Assembly: GCF_001742745.1 (NCBI RefSeq)
Contig: NZ_MJAK01000005.1
Span: forward strand, 203,243 to 267,242
Length of the DNA stretch: 64,000 nt
DNA from: Curtobacterium sp. ER1/6
Lineage (GTDB): Bacteria > Actinomycetota > Actinomycetes > Actinomycetales > Microbacteriaceae
Direction: 5' to 3'
This document shows, in pieces, positions 40,707 to 50,184 of this stretch (the first letter of the stretch is position 1; each line of letters opens with the position of its first letter). The notes beneath the pieces were generated by a model, which worked only from the letters and a program-made list of their open reading frames with translations, did not search any database and had not been told where the DNA came from. The translations under genes and the position numbers were made by a program.

Positions 40707-42085
40707 CGCAGGGCCTCCGTCTCGGCGGGCACCGTCAGCTGCCAGGTCGTGCCGGCACCCGGCGCGGTCCGGAGCACGAGCGATCCGCCGGTGTCCTCGG
40801 CGACCTCGCGCAGCAGCGTCGTCCCGAGGTGTCCCGGCCGCGACGGTGCGTCGAGGAGGTCCGGCTCGAAGCCGGTCCCGTCGTCGGCGACGGTCAGCCG
40901 CAGGTCCGGGCCGTCCACCCGCACCCGGACGTCGATCCGGTTCGCGCGGGCGTGCTGCGCCGCGTTCCAGACGGCCTCGCGGACGAAGCGGACGGCGGCC
41001 GTCATGGCCGCCGGCGACGCCGCGACCGTGTCGGGGACGTCCACCACGGTCACCGTCCCCGCGCCGCGGGCCCGTGCGCACGCGTCGTCGAGCGCCGCGC
41101 GGAGGCCGTCGCGTTCGGGTGCGGCCGGACGGATCGTCGACATCGAGGTGCGGAGCGAGGACACGGCGGCACGGAGGGTCGTCGCGGCCGCCCGGGTCTC
41201 GGGCACCGACCCGAGGGACAGCGCGAGCCCCGCGACGTCCTGCACGGGACCGTCGTGCAGCTCGCGGGCGAGTCGGCGCCGCTCGGCGACCTCGGCGTCC
41301 AGTGCGCGTCCGAGCAGGCGTTCGCGCTGCCGCTGGCCGGACCGGATCCGGACGAGCAGCCACAGCAGCATCGGTACGAGCAGCACCAGCACCACGCCGA
41401 CCGTGCCGAAGGCCAGGGCGGCGAACGCGCCGCGCAGGTCGGCGGCGCGGGCGATCACCTCGCCGTACGGGCGGTACGCCTCGAAGAGCAGCGCTTCGCC
41501 GGAGGGCGTGTGCACGGCCTGGTACGCCTCGAGCAGCGGGCCGTGGCCCCGCTCGTACCGGTTCTCCGCCCCCTCGAGCTCGGACACCTCGGCGTCGGAG
41601 CGGTCGGTGCGCAGCGCCTCGAGGTCCTCGTCGGACAGCGGGAAGCGCTCGCCGACCAGCCGCGGCTCGTCGGACCACAGCACCGTGCCGTCGGCCGACC
41701 AGAGCTTCATCCGGACGGTCGACCCGGCGCTGACCTGGCCGGCGAGGGCGTCGTCGAGTCGCGCGCGTGCGGCGGCACGGTCGGTGGCGCTCGCCGCGGG
41801 GTCGGCGACGGTGTCGGTGAGCGCGGGTTCGACGACGATCCGGGCGAGGGCCGCGGTGTCGGCGGTCGCGTCGCGCACCGCGAACGACTCCGCGACCCGC
41901 TGTGACACGAGCGTGCCGACGGTCGCCACGGCGGCACCGCCGACGAGCGCGGCGAGGACGACGCCGACCAGCACGCGACGCCAGGGGGTGCGACCGGTGC
42001 GGCGGCGCGGGTCGGCTGCGACGAGCACGAGGGGTGCCGGGGGCGTCCCGCTGTTCCCGCTGTCCGACGACCGTTGTCCGTGCAC
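40703..42085 (-). CDS. Two-component sensor histidine kinase (HisKA_3 type)
   Basis: A 460-residue membrane kinase. Two helices (about residues 37-60 and 210-235) enclose an extracytoplasmic sensor region with no recognised fold. The dimerisation/phosphotransfer motif RRRLARELHDGPVQDVAGLAL holds the phospho-His, and the ATPase domain has FVREAVWNAAQHARAN and VADDGTGFEPD. The GTG at 42085 is the best start. Similar kinases sense envelope stress or metabolites; the signal here is unknown. Confidence 0.9.
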   Translation of the reverse strand: MHGQRSSDSGNSGTPPAPLVLVAADPRRRTGRTPWRRVLVGVVLAALVGGAAVATVGTLVSQRVAESFAVRDATADTAALARIVVEPALTDTVADPAASATDRAAARARLDDALAGQVSAGSTVRMKLWSADGTVLWSDEPRLVGERFPLSDEDLEALRTDRSDAEVSELEGAENRYERGHGPLLEAYQAVHTPSGEALLFEAYRPYGEVIARAADLRGAFAALAFGTVGVVLVLLVPMLLWLLVRIRSGQRQRERLLGRALDAEVAERRRLARELHDGPVQDVAGLALSLGSVPETRAAATTLRAAVSSLRTSMSTIRPAAPERDGLRAALDDACARARGAGTVTVVDVPDTVAASPAAMTAAVRFVREAVWNAAQHARANRIDVRVRVDGPDLRLTVADDGTGFEPDLLDAPSRPGHLGTTLLREVAEDTGGSLVLRTAPGAGTTWQLTVPAETEALR

Positions 42086-42150
42086 GGAGCAACCGTAACC
42101 CGAGCGCTGCTCGTGCCCCGACGGGACGGGACCACGGGACCGGACCACGA

Positions 42151-42198
42151 GACGGACGGGAGGCGCGGTGCCAGCCGGCACCGCGCCTCCCGTCCGTC
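42151..42198 (-). terminator. Perfect GACGGACGGGAGGCGCG palindrome
   Basis: Perfect 22-base arms (42151-42172 and 42177-42198) around AGCC, between the end of the Gfo/Idh/MocA gene and the start of the kinase gene. It probably ends the ABC sugar operon transcript. Confidence 0.78.
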
Positions 42199-42225
42199 CC
42201 GGATCGGGTCCGGAGGCCGCTCGTC

Positions 42226-43353
42226 TCAGGCCGCCGTCGCGCGGTCCGCTGCGTGGATGGACGCGAGCGCCTGCCGCACCGACGTCCACGCCGCGAGCCG
42301 CTCCCGGACGGCGTCTTCGCGTTCGACCTCGAGCGCCGTGGCGTGCGCCTGCTCGAGCACGTCGTCGACCACGACCCGCTGCCCGGACCGCGCCGACGCG
42401 ATGGCGGCGTCGACCATCACCAGGCTCATCACGTTGCCGTGGACCTCGCCGTCGGGGACGACCCCGGTGCGGACCGCCCGGACGAACGACGCCAGCGACC
42501 CGGCGATCTCCGTCCCGACGCCCGGTGCCGCGGCCGGGGCACCAGGTGCGCCGTCGACGACGCTCGACGGGTCGTGGTCGCCGTCCCACACCGCGGAGCC
42601 GGCCGCGCCGGTCGCCCGCCAGTCGCCGTTCCACGAGGTCTCGTCGCCGGGCGCGCACCACGAACCGTCGTAGACGTACCGGACGTCGTCCTCGAACGTG
42701 AAGACCGCTGCCGCGTTCGCGTCCCCGCGGTACCAGGACCACGACGGGTTCCACGACTCGCAGTAGACGGACACCGGGTCCCGGTCGAGCACGTAGCGTG
42801 CCGAGTCGAACGCGTGGATCGCCATGTCGAGGAGCAGGACGTCGTCCATCTCCTCGCGGAAGCCGCCGAAGTGCGGGGCCTTCGCGAAGCGCGTGTTGAG
42901 GCCGCCGACCGCCCCGAGCGCCCGGACGTGCTGCCGGAACGCGACGAGCTGGTCGTTGTACCGGCGTGACTGGGACACCATGAAGAGCTGTCCGGTCGCC
43001 TCGGCGGCCGCCGCCAGGGACAGGGCCTCGGCGACGGTCTGCGCGGCGGGCTTCTCGCCGAGCACCGGCAGGCCGGCGTGCAGGGCGTCCATCGTGACGG
43101 GGTGGTGGGCGACGGGGACGGTGATGTCGAGGACGGCCTCGGCACCGGTGTCGGCGAGGAGCGCCGGCAGGTCGCGGCCGACCGGGATCGACGGCGCCCC
43201 GGCCAGCTCGGCCCCCGCGCGTGCGGCGTCGAGGTCGAGGTCGACGACGCCGACGAGCTCGACGTCCGGGTCCGCCGCGACGGTGCTGAGCCAGGCCCGG
43301 CCCATCCCGCCGGCGCCGACCTGCACGACCCGCAGCGGGGCGTGGTCGGTCAT
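42226..43353 (-). CDS. Gfo/Idh/MocA-family oxidoreductase
   Basis: A 375-residue NAD(P)-dependent oxidoreductase: N-terminal Rossmann motif [13 protein letters not shown], the EKP motif (GEKPAAQ) with catalytic Lys, and a C-terminal domain with the active-site block [15 protein letters not shown]. Such enzymes oxidise sugars or cyclitols, often at C3. It is the last gene of ABC system 1 and overlaps the ThuA gene by ATGA, suggesting joint processing of the imported sugar. Confidence 0.9.
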   Translation of the reverse strand: MTDHAPLRVVQVGAGGMGRAWLSTVAADPDVELVGVVDLDLDAARAGAELAGAPSIPVGRDLPALLADTGAEAVLDITVPVAHHPVTMDALHAGLPVLGEKPAAQTVAEALSLAAAAEATGQLFMVSQSRRYNDQLVAFRQHVRALGAVGGLNTRFAKAPHFGGFREEMDDVLLLDMAIHAFDSARYVLDRDPVSVYCESWNPSWSWYRGDANAAAVFTFEDDVRYVYDGSWCAPGDETSWNGDWRATGAAGSAVWDGDHDPSSVVDGAPGAPAAAPGVGTEIAGSLASFVRAVRTGVVPDGEVHGNVMSLVMVDAAIASARSGQRVVVDDVLEQAHATALEVEREDAVRERLAAWTSVRQALASIHAADRATAA

Positions 43354-44189
43354 GCGCGGGCCTCGACGGTCTCGGTGGCTGCCGCGTCCTCGGGCGCGTC
43401 GGTGGTCGCCTCGTCCTCGGGGGCGTCGTCGAACGGACCGCGGTAGTGCTGGCCGTCGAAGTACTCGCCGAGGTCGTAGCGGCGGAGCGTCGGCAGCTCG
43501 CGCTCCCGCTCCGGACGGGCCCACTCCGCGCCGTTGGCGACGACCCGACGGACGTCGGGGTGGTGGTACACGGGGAAGTCCTGGTCGCCGGGGGAGAAGT
43601 AGAAGATCTTCCCGAGCCCGCGGCGGTACGTCATGCCGCTCCGGAACACCTCGCCGCCGGTGAACCCCGAGATGAAGACCAGCTCGTCGGGCGTCGGCAC
43701 GTCGAAGTACTCGCCGTACATCTCCTGCTCGGGGATGACGATCGGGTTCGGGACACCGCGGGTGATCGGGTGCTGCGGGTCGACCGTCCAGACGAGCTCC
43801 TGGTCGTGCTCGCTCCGCCAGCGCAGCGTGCAGGTGGTGCCCATCAGCTTGCCGAAGATCTTCGACCAGTGGCCGGAGTGCAGGACCACGAGCCCCATGC
43901 CGGACAGCACGTGCTTGTGGACGCGGTCGACCACGGCGTCGTCGACGTCGGCGTGGGCGGCGTGCCCCCACCAGGTCAGGACGTCGGTCTCGGCGAGCAC
44001 GGCGTCGGTCAGGCCGTGCTCGGGCTCCTGCATGGTCGCGGTGCGGACGACGGCGTCCGGGAGGTTCTCGCGGATGCCGTCGGCGATCGCGCCGTGCATG
44101 CCGTCCGGGTACCGCTCGGCGACGTGCGGCTCGACCTGCTCGTGGACGTTCTCGCCCCAGACGGTGACGCGGAGGGGGGTGCTGGTCAT
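43350..44189 (-). CDS. ThuA-family sugar catabolic protein
   Basis: A 279-residue ThuA-like protein (glutamine amidotransferase-like fold) with the opening [43 protein letters not shown] and [18 protein letters not shown]. ThuA with a Gfo/Idh/MocA partner (ThuB) is known from trehalose/sucrose uptake operons, where 3-keto sugars are handled. The last 30 residues are acidic and low-complexity. Placed directly after permease 2 of system 1. Confidence 0.88.
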   Translation of the reverse strand: MTSTPLRVTVWGENVHEQVEPHVAERYPDGMHGAIADGIRENLPDAVVRTATMQEPEHGLTDAVLAETDVLTWWGHAAHADVDDAVVDRVHKHVLSGMGLVVLHSGHWSKIFGKLMGTTCTLRWRSEHDQELVWTVDPQHPITRGVPNPIVIPEQEMYGEYFDVPTPDELVFISGFTGGEVFRSGMTYRRGLGKIFYFSPGDQDFPVYHHPDVRRVVANGAEWARPERERELPTLRRYDLGEYFDGQHYRGPFDDAPEDEATTDAPEDAAATETVEARA

Positions 44190-44239
44190 GGTGGGCCTTT
44201 CTGGCTCGGAGGGTGCGGGGGTCGTGTGCGGTGGCGTCG

Positions 44240-45133
44240 TCACTTGACGGCACCGCCGAGCGCACCCGCGGAGATGTAGCGCTGGGCGACGATGAGGAGG
44301 ACCGCGGCGGGGAGGGACGCCAGGACGCTGGTCGCCATCACGGGCCCCCAGTCGGTGACGTTCGACCCGATGTAGTTGTAGATGCCGAGGGTGATCGGAC
44401 GGACGGCGTCGGTGGACGTCAGGGTGAGGGCGATGAGGAAGTCGCCCCAGGCGCCGAGGAACGTGAACAGCGCCGCCGTGACGATCGCGTTGCGGCTGAT
44501 CGGCAGGACGATCGACACGAAGGCCCGGAGGTCGTTCGCGCCGTCGACCAGCGCCGCCTCGACCAGGCTCGGCGGGATCGACTCCATGAACGCCCGCATG
44601 AGCAGGATCGCGAAGGGGACCTGCACGGCGCTGTCGGCGAGGATCAGGCCGAGGTAGCTGTTGAGCAGCCCGACGTTGTTGAACAGCGTGTACAGCGCGT
44701 TCGCGATCACGATGCCGGGGACCATCTGCGTGACGAGCAGGACGAGCAGCAGCGTCCTCGTGCCGCGCATCCTGAAGCGCGCCAGACCGTACGCCGCCGG
44801 GGTGGCGACGGCGAGCGTCAGGACCACGGTGCCGAGCCCGATGATCATGCTCGAGACGAAGTTCTGCCCCTGCTGGGCGAACGCCGCCTGGTAGCCGGCG
44901 AAGGTCGGGTTCCACGGGAACCAGGTGGCGGTCGCGGCGCCCGAGGTGGCCTGCAGGCTCGTGTTCACCATCCAGTAGACGGGGAAGATCATGATCGCGA
45001 GGAACACGATCCCGAGGACGGTGAACGGCAGGCCCTTCACCGAGCCGCGCGGGCGACGGGTGCGCTCGCCGCGTCGACGGGTCGTGATGGCCCTGGTGGC
45101 CGTGACGGTGCTGCTCGCGAGTCCGACGCTCAT
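44240..45133 (-). CDS. ABC sugar permease, MalG-type (system 1)
   Basis: A 297-residue CUT1-family permease with about six helices and the EAA loop [20 protein letters not shown] that docks the ATPase. It overlaps the MalF-type permease by ATGA. The N-terminal 30 residues are Arg-rich and cytosolic. Confidence 0.93.
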   Translation of the reverse strand: MSVGLASSTVTATRAITTRRRGERTRRPRGSVKGLPFTVLGIVFLAIMIFPVYWMVNTSLQATSGAATATWFPWNPTFAGYQAAFAQQGQNFVSSMIIGLGTVVLTLAVATPAAYGLARFRMRGTRTLLLVLLVTQMVPGIVIANALYTLFNNVGLLNSYLGLILADSAVQVPFAILLMRAFMESIPPSLVEAALVDGANDLRAFVSIVLPISRNAIVTAALFTFLGAWGDFLIALTLTSTDAVRPITLGIYNYIGSNVTDWGPVMATSVLASLPAAVLLIVAQRYISAGALGGAVK

Positions 45134-46080
45134 TCGTCGACCGCCTTCCTGGAGATCGCGATGTAGATCATCGCGAAGACGAACGAGACGACGATGAGCA
45201 CGTTGCTCACCGCGGCTCCGATGCCGAACTGGAAGTTGATGAACGACTGGTGGTACGCGTTCGTGGCGAGCGTCTGGGTGGAGTTCGCCGGGCCGCCGCC
45301 GGTCAGGCCGAGGATGATGTCGACCACCTTCAGCGTGTAGACGACCCCGAGCACGATCACCACGCTCACGACCGACCGGATGCTCGGCCAGGTGATGTAC
45401 CAGAAGGCCTTGAACCCGGTGGCGCCGTCGAGGGCACCCGCCTCGTAGAGCTCCGGCGGCACGGACTGCAGGCCGCTGTAGAGGATCGTCGTGTTGAAGG
45501 GGATCCCGAGCCAGACGTTCACGCCGATCACGGCGATGAGGGCGAGGCTCGGGCTGACCAGCCACGGCACCGGGCCGATGCCGACGACCCCGAGCAGCTG
45601 GTTGAGGGCGCCGCTGTCCTGGTCGAGGAGCCACTTCCACACCGCGCTCGACGCGATGAGGGGCAGCAGCCAGGGCAGGAGCAGCAGGCCGCGGAGGAAG
45701 CCGGACAGCGGGAAGTGCCGACGGAAGAACAGTGCGAGGCCGAGCCCGAGGACGAACTGCAGCACGATGGAGCCGGCCGTGAACAGGGCGGTGTTGACGA
45801 CGCTCGTCGTGAACACGCTGCTCGAGAAGACCGAGACGTAGTTGGCGAAGCCCACCCAGGGCGCCTCGCCGGTGAAGAAGGTCTTGGTCGTGTAGTCCTG
45901 GAACGACATCACGACGTTCTTGACGACCGGGTAGCCGAAGAACACGGCGACGAAGACCGCCGCCGGGACGACGAACAACCAACGGGTGAAGCCGGAGCGG
46001 AGCCGCGCGCGGCGCTGTCCCGGGCGGACGGGGGCCGCGGGCGTGGTCGCCCGGGGCCGGATCTGTGTCGAGGCGCTCAA
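45130..46080 (-). CDS. ABC sugar permease, MalF-type (system 1)
   Basis: A 316-residue CUT1-family permease with about six helices and the EAA loop [20 protein letters not shown]. The start is TTG at 46080, preceded by AAGGA; no ATG or GTG is better placed. A hairpin separates it from the binding-protein gene. Confidence 0.92.
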   Translation of the reverse strand: MSASTQIRPRATTPAAPVRPGQRRARLRSGFTRWLFVVPAAVFVAVFFGYPVVKNVVMSFQDYTTKTFFTGEAPWVGFANYVSVFSSSVFTTSVVNTALFTAGSIVLQFVLGLGLALFFRRHFPLSGFLRGLLLLPWLLPLIASSAVWKWLLDQDSGALNQLLGVVGIGPVPWLVSPSLALIAVIGVNVWLGIPFNTTILYSGLQSVPPELYEAGALDGATGFKAFWYITWPSIRSVVSVVIVLGVVYTLKVVDIILGLTGGGPANSTQTLATNAYHQSFINFQFGIGAAVSNVLIVVSFVFAMIYIAISRKAVDE

Positions 46081-46103
46081 TGTCAGGTCCTTTGCGTCTG
46101 GGG

Positions 46104-46140
46104 ACGGGAGGAGCCGGTCGTGCGGACCGGCTCCTCCCGT
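46104..46140 (-). terminator. Intra-operon hairpin after the binding-protein gene
   Basis: Perfect 16-base arms (46104-46119 and 46125-46140) around 5 bases, between the solute-binding-protein stop and the first permease. Such a hairpin would protect or attenuate the transcript so that the binding protein is made in excess of the permeases. Confidence 0.65.
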
Positions 46141-46145
46141 TTCCG

Positions 46146-47396
46146 CTACTGGTTCTGCGACTGCGCCTGCTCGAGCGCCTGCTCGGGGTCGGCCTTGCCG
46201 GTCAGCGCGAGCTGGACGGCGGTGTAGATCTTCGTGGCGGCCTTGGGCCAGTCCGGGCCGAGCTCACCGGTGCGGGCGCGGGCGGTCTGCACCGTGGTGA
46301 CGAACGAGGCGACGTCGGCGTGGTCCTTCGCCCAGGCCTTGCCGACCTCGATGTTGGTCGGCACGTTGCCGCTGACGCCGGCCAGGACGGCCTGCATCTT
46401 GTCGCTGTTCAGGCACCCGACGAACTTGCCGGCGAGCTGCATCTTGTCCTTGTCGCCGGTCTGCGGGACGGTGAACGCCTCGCCGCCGAGCGGGGCGACG
46501 GTCTCCGAGCCGGTGCGGGTCGGGATCGGGACGCTGTCGAACTGCAGGTCCTTCGCCTTCTTCAGCGCCGGCAGCTGCCACGGGCCGTTGATCATCATCG
46601 CGGCCTTGCCCGCGATGAACTGGTTGTTGACGTCGGCCTGCGCCCAGTTGATCGAGCTCTTCGACATCGAGCCGTCGGCCTGCAGGTCCTGCACGAGCTG
46701 GAGCGCCTGCGCCGCCTCCGGCGTGGCGATGTCCTTCTCGTCGCCGCCGTTGGACCAGAAGAAGGGCAGGAACTGCCAGGTGCCCTCGTAGGTGTTGATG
46801 TTGCTCATCGCGAAGCCGTAGGTCGACCCCTTCGTCAGCGTCTTCGCGGCGGTCTTGAGCTCGTCCCACGTCTTCGGCGGCTGGACACCGGCGTCCGCGA
46901 GCAGCTTCTTGTTGTAGTACAGCGCGATCGAGTTCGTGTTCGGCTGCAGGCCGTAGAGCTTGCCCTCGAACGTGTTCGCGCCCTTGACGCCGGGGACGTC
47001 GTCGTCCGCGTCGAGGCCGTAGTCGGACAGGTCGGAGAGCGCCCCGGACGAGGCGATCTGCTGGACGTCGGGGTTGTCGAGCATGAGGACGTCGGGCAGG
47101 GTCCGCGAGGACGCCTGCTGCAGCACCTTCGAGATGAGACCCGCACCGGCGACGTGGTTGATCTTCACCTCGACGCCGACGTCCTTCGCGCACTGCTGGT
47201 ACACGGGGTCGTAGTTCGCGTCGTAGTAGTCCTCGATCGTGAGGGTCTTGCCGCCGCCGCCGCCGCCGCCGCCGGACGACGAGGCGTTCCCGGAGCCGGA
47301 GCAGCCGGCCAGGACGAGGGGGACCGTCGCGGCGACTGCCACGGCGCCGACGAGGGCGCGGGTCCTGCGGGACGTGGAGCGGGAACCAGGCTTCAT
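46146..47396 (-). CDS. Sugar ABC transporter solute-binding lipoprotein (system 1)
   Basis: A 416-residue extracellular solute-binding protein (family 1). It has a lipobox VLAGC (lipid-anchored Cys about residue 32), a Gly/Ser spacer with a GGGGGGGG run, then the ligand domains (LPDVLMLDNPDVQQIASSG, YGLQPNTNSIALYYNKKLL, AAMMINGPWQLP). The ATG at 47396 yields a proper signal peptide. It captures an oligo- or disaccharide for system 1. Confidence 0.92.
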   Translation of the reverse strand: MKPGSRSTSRRTRALVGAVAVAATVPLVLAGCSGSGNASSSGGGGGGGGKTLTIEDYYDANYDPVYQQCAKDVGVEVKINHVAGAGLISKVLQQASSRTLPDVLMLDNPDVQQIASSGALSDLSDYGLDADDDVPGVKGANTFEGKLYGLQPNTNSIALYYNKKLLADAGVQPPKTWDELKTAAKTLTKGSTYGFAMSNINTYEGTWQFLPFFWSNGGDEKDIATPEAAQALQLVQDLQADGSMSKSSINWAQADVNNQFIAGKAAMMINGPWQLPALKKAKDLQFDSVPIPTRTGSETVAPLGGEAFTVPQTGDKDKMQLAGKFVGCLNSDKMQAVLAGVSGNVPTNIEVGKAWAKDHADVASFVTTVQTARARTGELGPDWPKAATKIYTAVQLALTGKADPEQALEQAQSQNQ

Positions 47397-47483
47397 TGCA
47401 CTGCTCTTCTCTTCGCGTTTGCGGGGGAGGACGCGGTGCGACGACTCCACTGACGTCGTCGTCGCGGTGGTCCTGGGGCGAGA

Positions 47484-47522
47484 AGCTAACAGAAAAGCGC
47501 TTCACCTGTAAAGCGCTTTTCT
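47484..47522. promoter_or_regulatory. Double LacI-type operator with embedded promoter
   Basis: AGAAAAGCGCTT (47491-47502) and AAGCGCTTTTCT (47511-47522) form a perfect inverted repeat, and each arm itself contains the palindrome AAGCGCTT, typical of LacI-family sites. On the minus strand TTTACA (47512-47507), 17 bases and TTAGCT (47489-47484) make a promoter running through the operators toward the binding-protein gene. On the plus strand TTTTCT (47517-47522) and TATGCT (47539-47544) could serve the LacI gene. Repression of both by the adjacent LacI protein is expected. Confidence 0.75.
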
Positions 47523-47638
47523 GGATCCGTCCGAGGGATATGCTCATCTCGTCGCGGTGGTGCCGCGACGCGTCCGTTGCGTCACCGTGACGGCGTCCCG
47601 ACCGCCCCGGCGACGGTCCGACCGCTCGAGGAGGCGTG

Positions 47639-48658
47639 ATGGCGACGATGCAGCAGGTGGCCGACCGCGCGGGCGTCTCCATCGCGACGGTGTCCTTCGT
47701 CGTGAACGGCACGAAGTACGTCACCCCCGCGACGACCGCCAAGGTGACCGCGGCCATGCGCGAGCTGAAGTTCCGGGGGAACGTCGTCGCACGGGCGCTC
47801 GCGAGCCGGCGGACCCGCATCGTCGCGCTGCTCTTCCCGACGACCGGCAACCGCTTCAGCTCCACCACGTCCGACTTCTTCATGAGCGCCGCCGAGCGGG
47901 CATCCGAGCGCGGGTACCACCTGGTGCTCTGGCCCGTGGACCCGGCGGGGGAGGACCTCGACGACCTCGTCTCCGGCGGGCTCGTCGACGGCGTGGTCCT
48001 CATGGAGGTGCGGATGGAGGACCCCCGGGTGGTCAAGCTCGCCGACCTCGGCGTGCCCTTCACCCTGATCGGCCGGACGCGGGACAGCACCGCACTGCCG
48101 TTCGTCGACATCGACTTCGAGACCACGATCGAGGACGGCCTCGACCACCTGCAGGGCCTCGGGCACCGTCGTTTCGGACTGGTGCTCGAGAACCTCGAGG
48201 GCACGCCGATGGCCGGGTACGCCCCGCACCTCCGGGTCGAGGACACCTTCCGGCGCTCCGTGGTCGACCGGGGCTGCACCGGCACCGTCGTGTACGCCGG
48301 TCCCGGCAGCGACGGCGGACGCGAGGCCGCGCGCGAACTCCTCGACGCCGACCCGGACGTCACCGCCGTGCTCGTGATGAAGGACGACTCGGCGGCCGGG
48401 CTCCTGGTCGGGATGTACGCCGCCGGGCGCCGCGTACCCGACGACGTCTCGGTCCTGAGCATCGCGTCCTCCGCCGCGGCCGGCGACCAGCACCACCCGC
48501 GGCTCTCGGTGATGATCGCCCCGGGTCGCGAGCTCGGCGTCCGCGCGGCCGACGCCCTGATCGACCAGCTCGACAGCACTTCGGCCGAGCTCCCGCACTT
48601 CCTGCTGCCGTGCGAGCTGCGCCCCGCCGAGTCGACGGCCACCGCGCCCACGCGCTGA
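47639..48658 (+). CDS. LacI-family regulator (system 1)
   Basis: A 339-residue regulator: LacI helix-turn-helix (MQQVADRAGVSIATVSFVVNG, hinge ALASRRTRIVALLFP) and a periplasmic-binding-like ligand domain. GAGGAGG precedes the ATG at 47639; a GTG one codon earlier is too close to the ribosome site. Divergent from system 1 with its operator pair between them, so it should repress system 1 and itself until the sugar appears. System 2 lies just downstream on the same strand and may also respond to it. Confidence 0.92.
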   Translation: MATMQQVADRAGVSIATVSFVVNGTKYVTPATTAKVTAAMRELKFRGNVVARALASRRTRIVALLFPTTGNRFSSTTSDFFMSAAERASERGYHLVLWPVDPAGEDLDDLVSGGLVDGVVLMEVRMEDPRVVKLADLGVPFTLIGRTRDSTALPFVDIDFETTIEDGLDHLQGLGHRRFGLVLENLEGTPMAGYAPHLRVEDTFRRSVVDRGCTGTVVYAGPGSDGGREAARELLDADPDVTAVLVMKDDSAAGLLVGMYAAGRRVPDDVSVLSIASSAAAGDQHHPRLSVMIAPGRELGVRAADALIDQLDSTSAELPHFLLPCELRPAESTATAPTR

Positions 48659-48689
48659 CGCGCTGACGCGCCGCGCGAGGCTCGCCGCT

Positions 48690-48729
48690 GCGGACACTTT
48701 CGTGGCACGCGCCCCGCGAAAGTGTCCGC
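48690..48729 (+). terminator. Hairpin after the LacI gene
   Basis: Perfect 13-base arms GCGGACACTTTCG (48690-48702) and CGAAAGTGTCCGC (48717-48729) with a 14-base loop, between the LacI gene and the next binding-protein gene. It is unlike the other palindromes of the window and is probably a terminator; a regulator site is possible. Confidence 0.6.
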
Positions 48730-48864
48730 CTGGCCGAGACTCGTGCACCGCACCCGGCCCGCGCCGGCGCCGCACCGCACCTGTGCGTGCACTCAGGCTC
48801 GCTTGCCAGGGTGGACGGACAGGTACGCCGGGTGCACCGCCGCACCCCTCGTCGAGGAGGACGC

Positions 48865-50184
48865 ATGGCCATCGACCGCAGACTCTTCCTGCTCGGGGGC
48901 GCGGGGGTGCTGCTGCTCGCCGGCTGCTCCACCCGACCCGAGCGCACGACCGTCGACCAGTGGCCGACGGACCCGCCGGAGGGCGACGTCACGATCAGCT
49001 GGTGGGCCGGGCAGATCGCCTCGAAGGACGGCGGGGACCTCCGCCGGCGGCTCATCGCGGAGTTCCAGAAGGAGCACCCGAACATCCGCGTCCGGATCGT
49101 CAGCGCGCCGAGCGACACGGACACGAACCGGACGAGCCTGACGACGCAGATCGCCGCCGGCAGCCCCACGCCCGACGTCTACCTCGGCGACGTCGCCTGG
49201 CCGGGGCAGTTCGCGAAGAACAAGCTCGCGACCCCGGTGAACCAGCTCGTGGGCGAGGACTTCTTCGAGCAGTTCCCCGAGGGCCTCCGTCTGGCGGCGA
49301 GCGTCGACGGCACGTACTACATGTTCCCGCTCTACATCGACGAGTCGTTCTTCCTGTACCGGAAGGACCTGCTCGACAAGCACGGTCTCCAGGTGCCGCG
49401 GTCGTGGGAGGAGGTCAAGGACACCGCCGCGAAGCTCGTGGACACCGGGGACGTCGACTACGGCTTCGCGTTCCAGGGCGACGTGTACGAGGGGCTGACC
49501 TGCAACGTCACCGAGTTCGTCGCGGACGCCGGCGGCTCGCTCCTCAACGACGACCTGACGAAGCCCGAGACGACGAGCTCCGAGACGAAACGCGCGTTCG
49601 AGTTCATGCGGTCGCTCATCACCGACGGCGCCAGCCCCCGGGCCACCCTGACCTACCAGGAGCAGGACACGAACGACGCCTTCTCGGGCGGGCGCGCGGC
49701 GTTCCTCCGCAACTGGTCGTACGCGTGGGGCATCGCGAACGGTCCGGACTCCGCGGTCGCCGGCAAGGTCGGGCTCGCCGCCCGGCCGACCTTCGACGGC
49801 ATGCAGGACAACCACTCGACGATCGGCGGGTGGGGCAACTACATCAACCCGCACACGCAGCAGCCCGCTGCCGCCCTGACCTTCGCGGCCTGGATGTCGA
49901 GCGAGACGGCGCAGCAGTTCCTCACCCGAGAGGGCGGCGTCCTGCCGGCCCGGTCCGCGTCCCTCGTGAGCGCCGACGCGAAGCGGCAGCAGCGCCCGAC
50001 CTACGACACGGCGGCGGGCATCACGCTCGTGCCGCGCCCGACCTCGACGGCGTACTACCCGAAGGTCTCGCAGGGCGTGTACCAGAACGGCAACAGCATC
50101 CTCGGCGGGCAGACCTCGGTCGACGGCGGCACCGGCGCGATGGCCTCGGCGATCTCGCTGGCCCTGACGGGTGACGCGCTGTGA
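48865..50184 (+). CDS. Sugar ABC transporter solute-binding lipoprotein (system 2)
   Basis: A 439-residue extracellular binding protein. It has a short signal with lipobox LLAGC (Cys about residue 21), then ITISWWAG-like and EFQKEHPNIRVRIVSAPSDT (binding-protein family 1), DVYLGDVAWPGQFAKN and SGGRAAFLRNWSYAW. A GAGGAGG ribosome site precedes the ATG. First gene of system 2; it overlaps the permease by GTGA. Confidence 0.92.
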   Translation: MAIDRRLFLLGGAGVLLLAGCSTRPERTTVDQWPTDPPEGDVTISWWAGQIASKDGGDLRRRLIAEFQKEHPNIRVRIVSAPSDTDTNRTSLTTQIAAGSPTPDVYLGDVAWPGQFAKNKLATPVNQLVGEDFFEQFPEGLRLAASVDGTYYMFPLYIDESFFLYRKDLLDKHGLQVPRSWEEVKDTAAKLVDTGDVDYGFAFQGDVYEGLTCNVTEFVADAGGSLLNDDLTKPETTSSETKRAFEFMRSLITDGASPRATLTYQEQDTNDAFSGGRAAFLRNWSYAWGIANGPDSAVAGKVGLAARPTFDGMQDNHSTIGGWGNYINPHTQQPAAALTFAAWMSSETAQQFLTREGGVLPARSASLVSADAKRQQRPTYDTAAGITLVPRPTSTAYYPKVSQGVYQNGNSILGGQTSVDGGTGAMASAISLALTGDAL

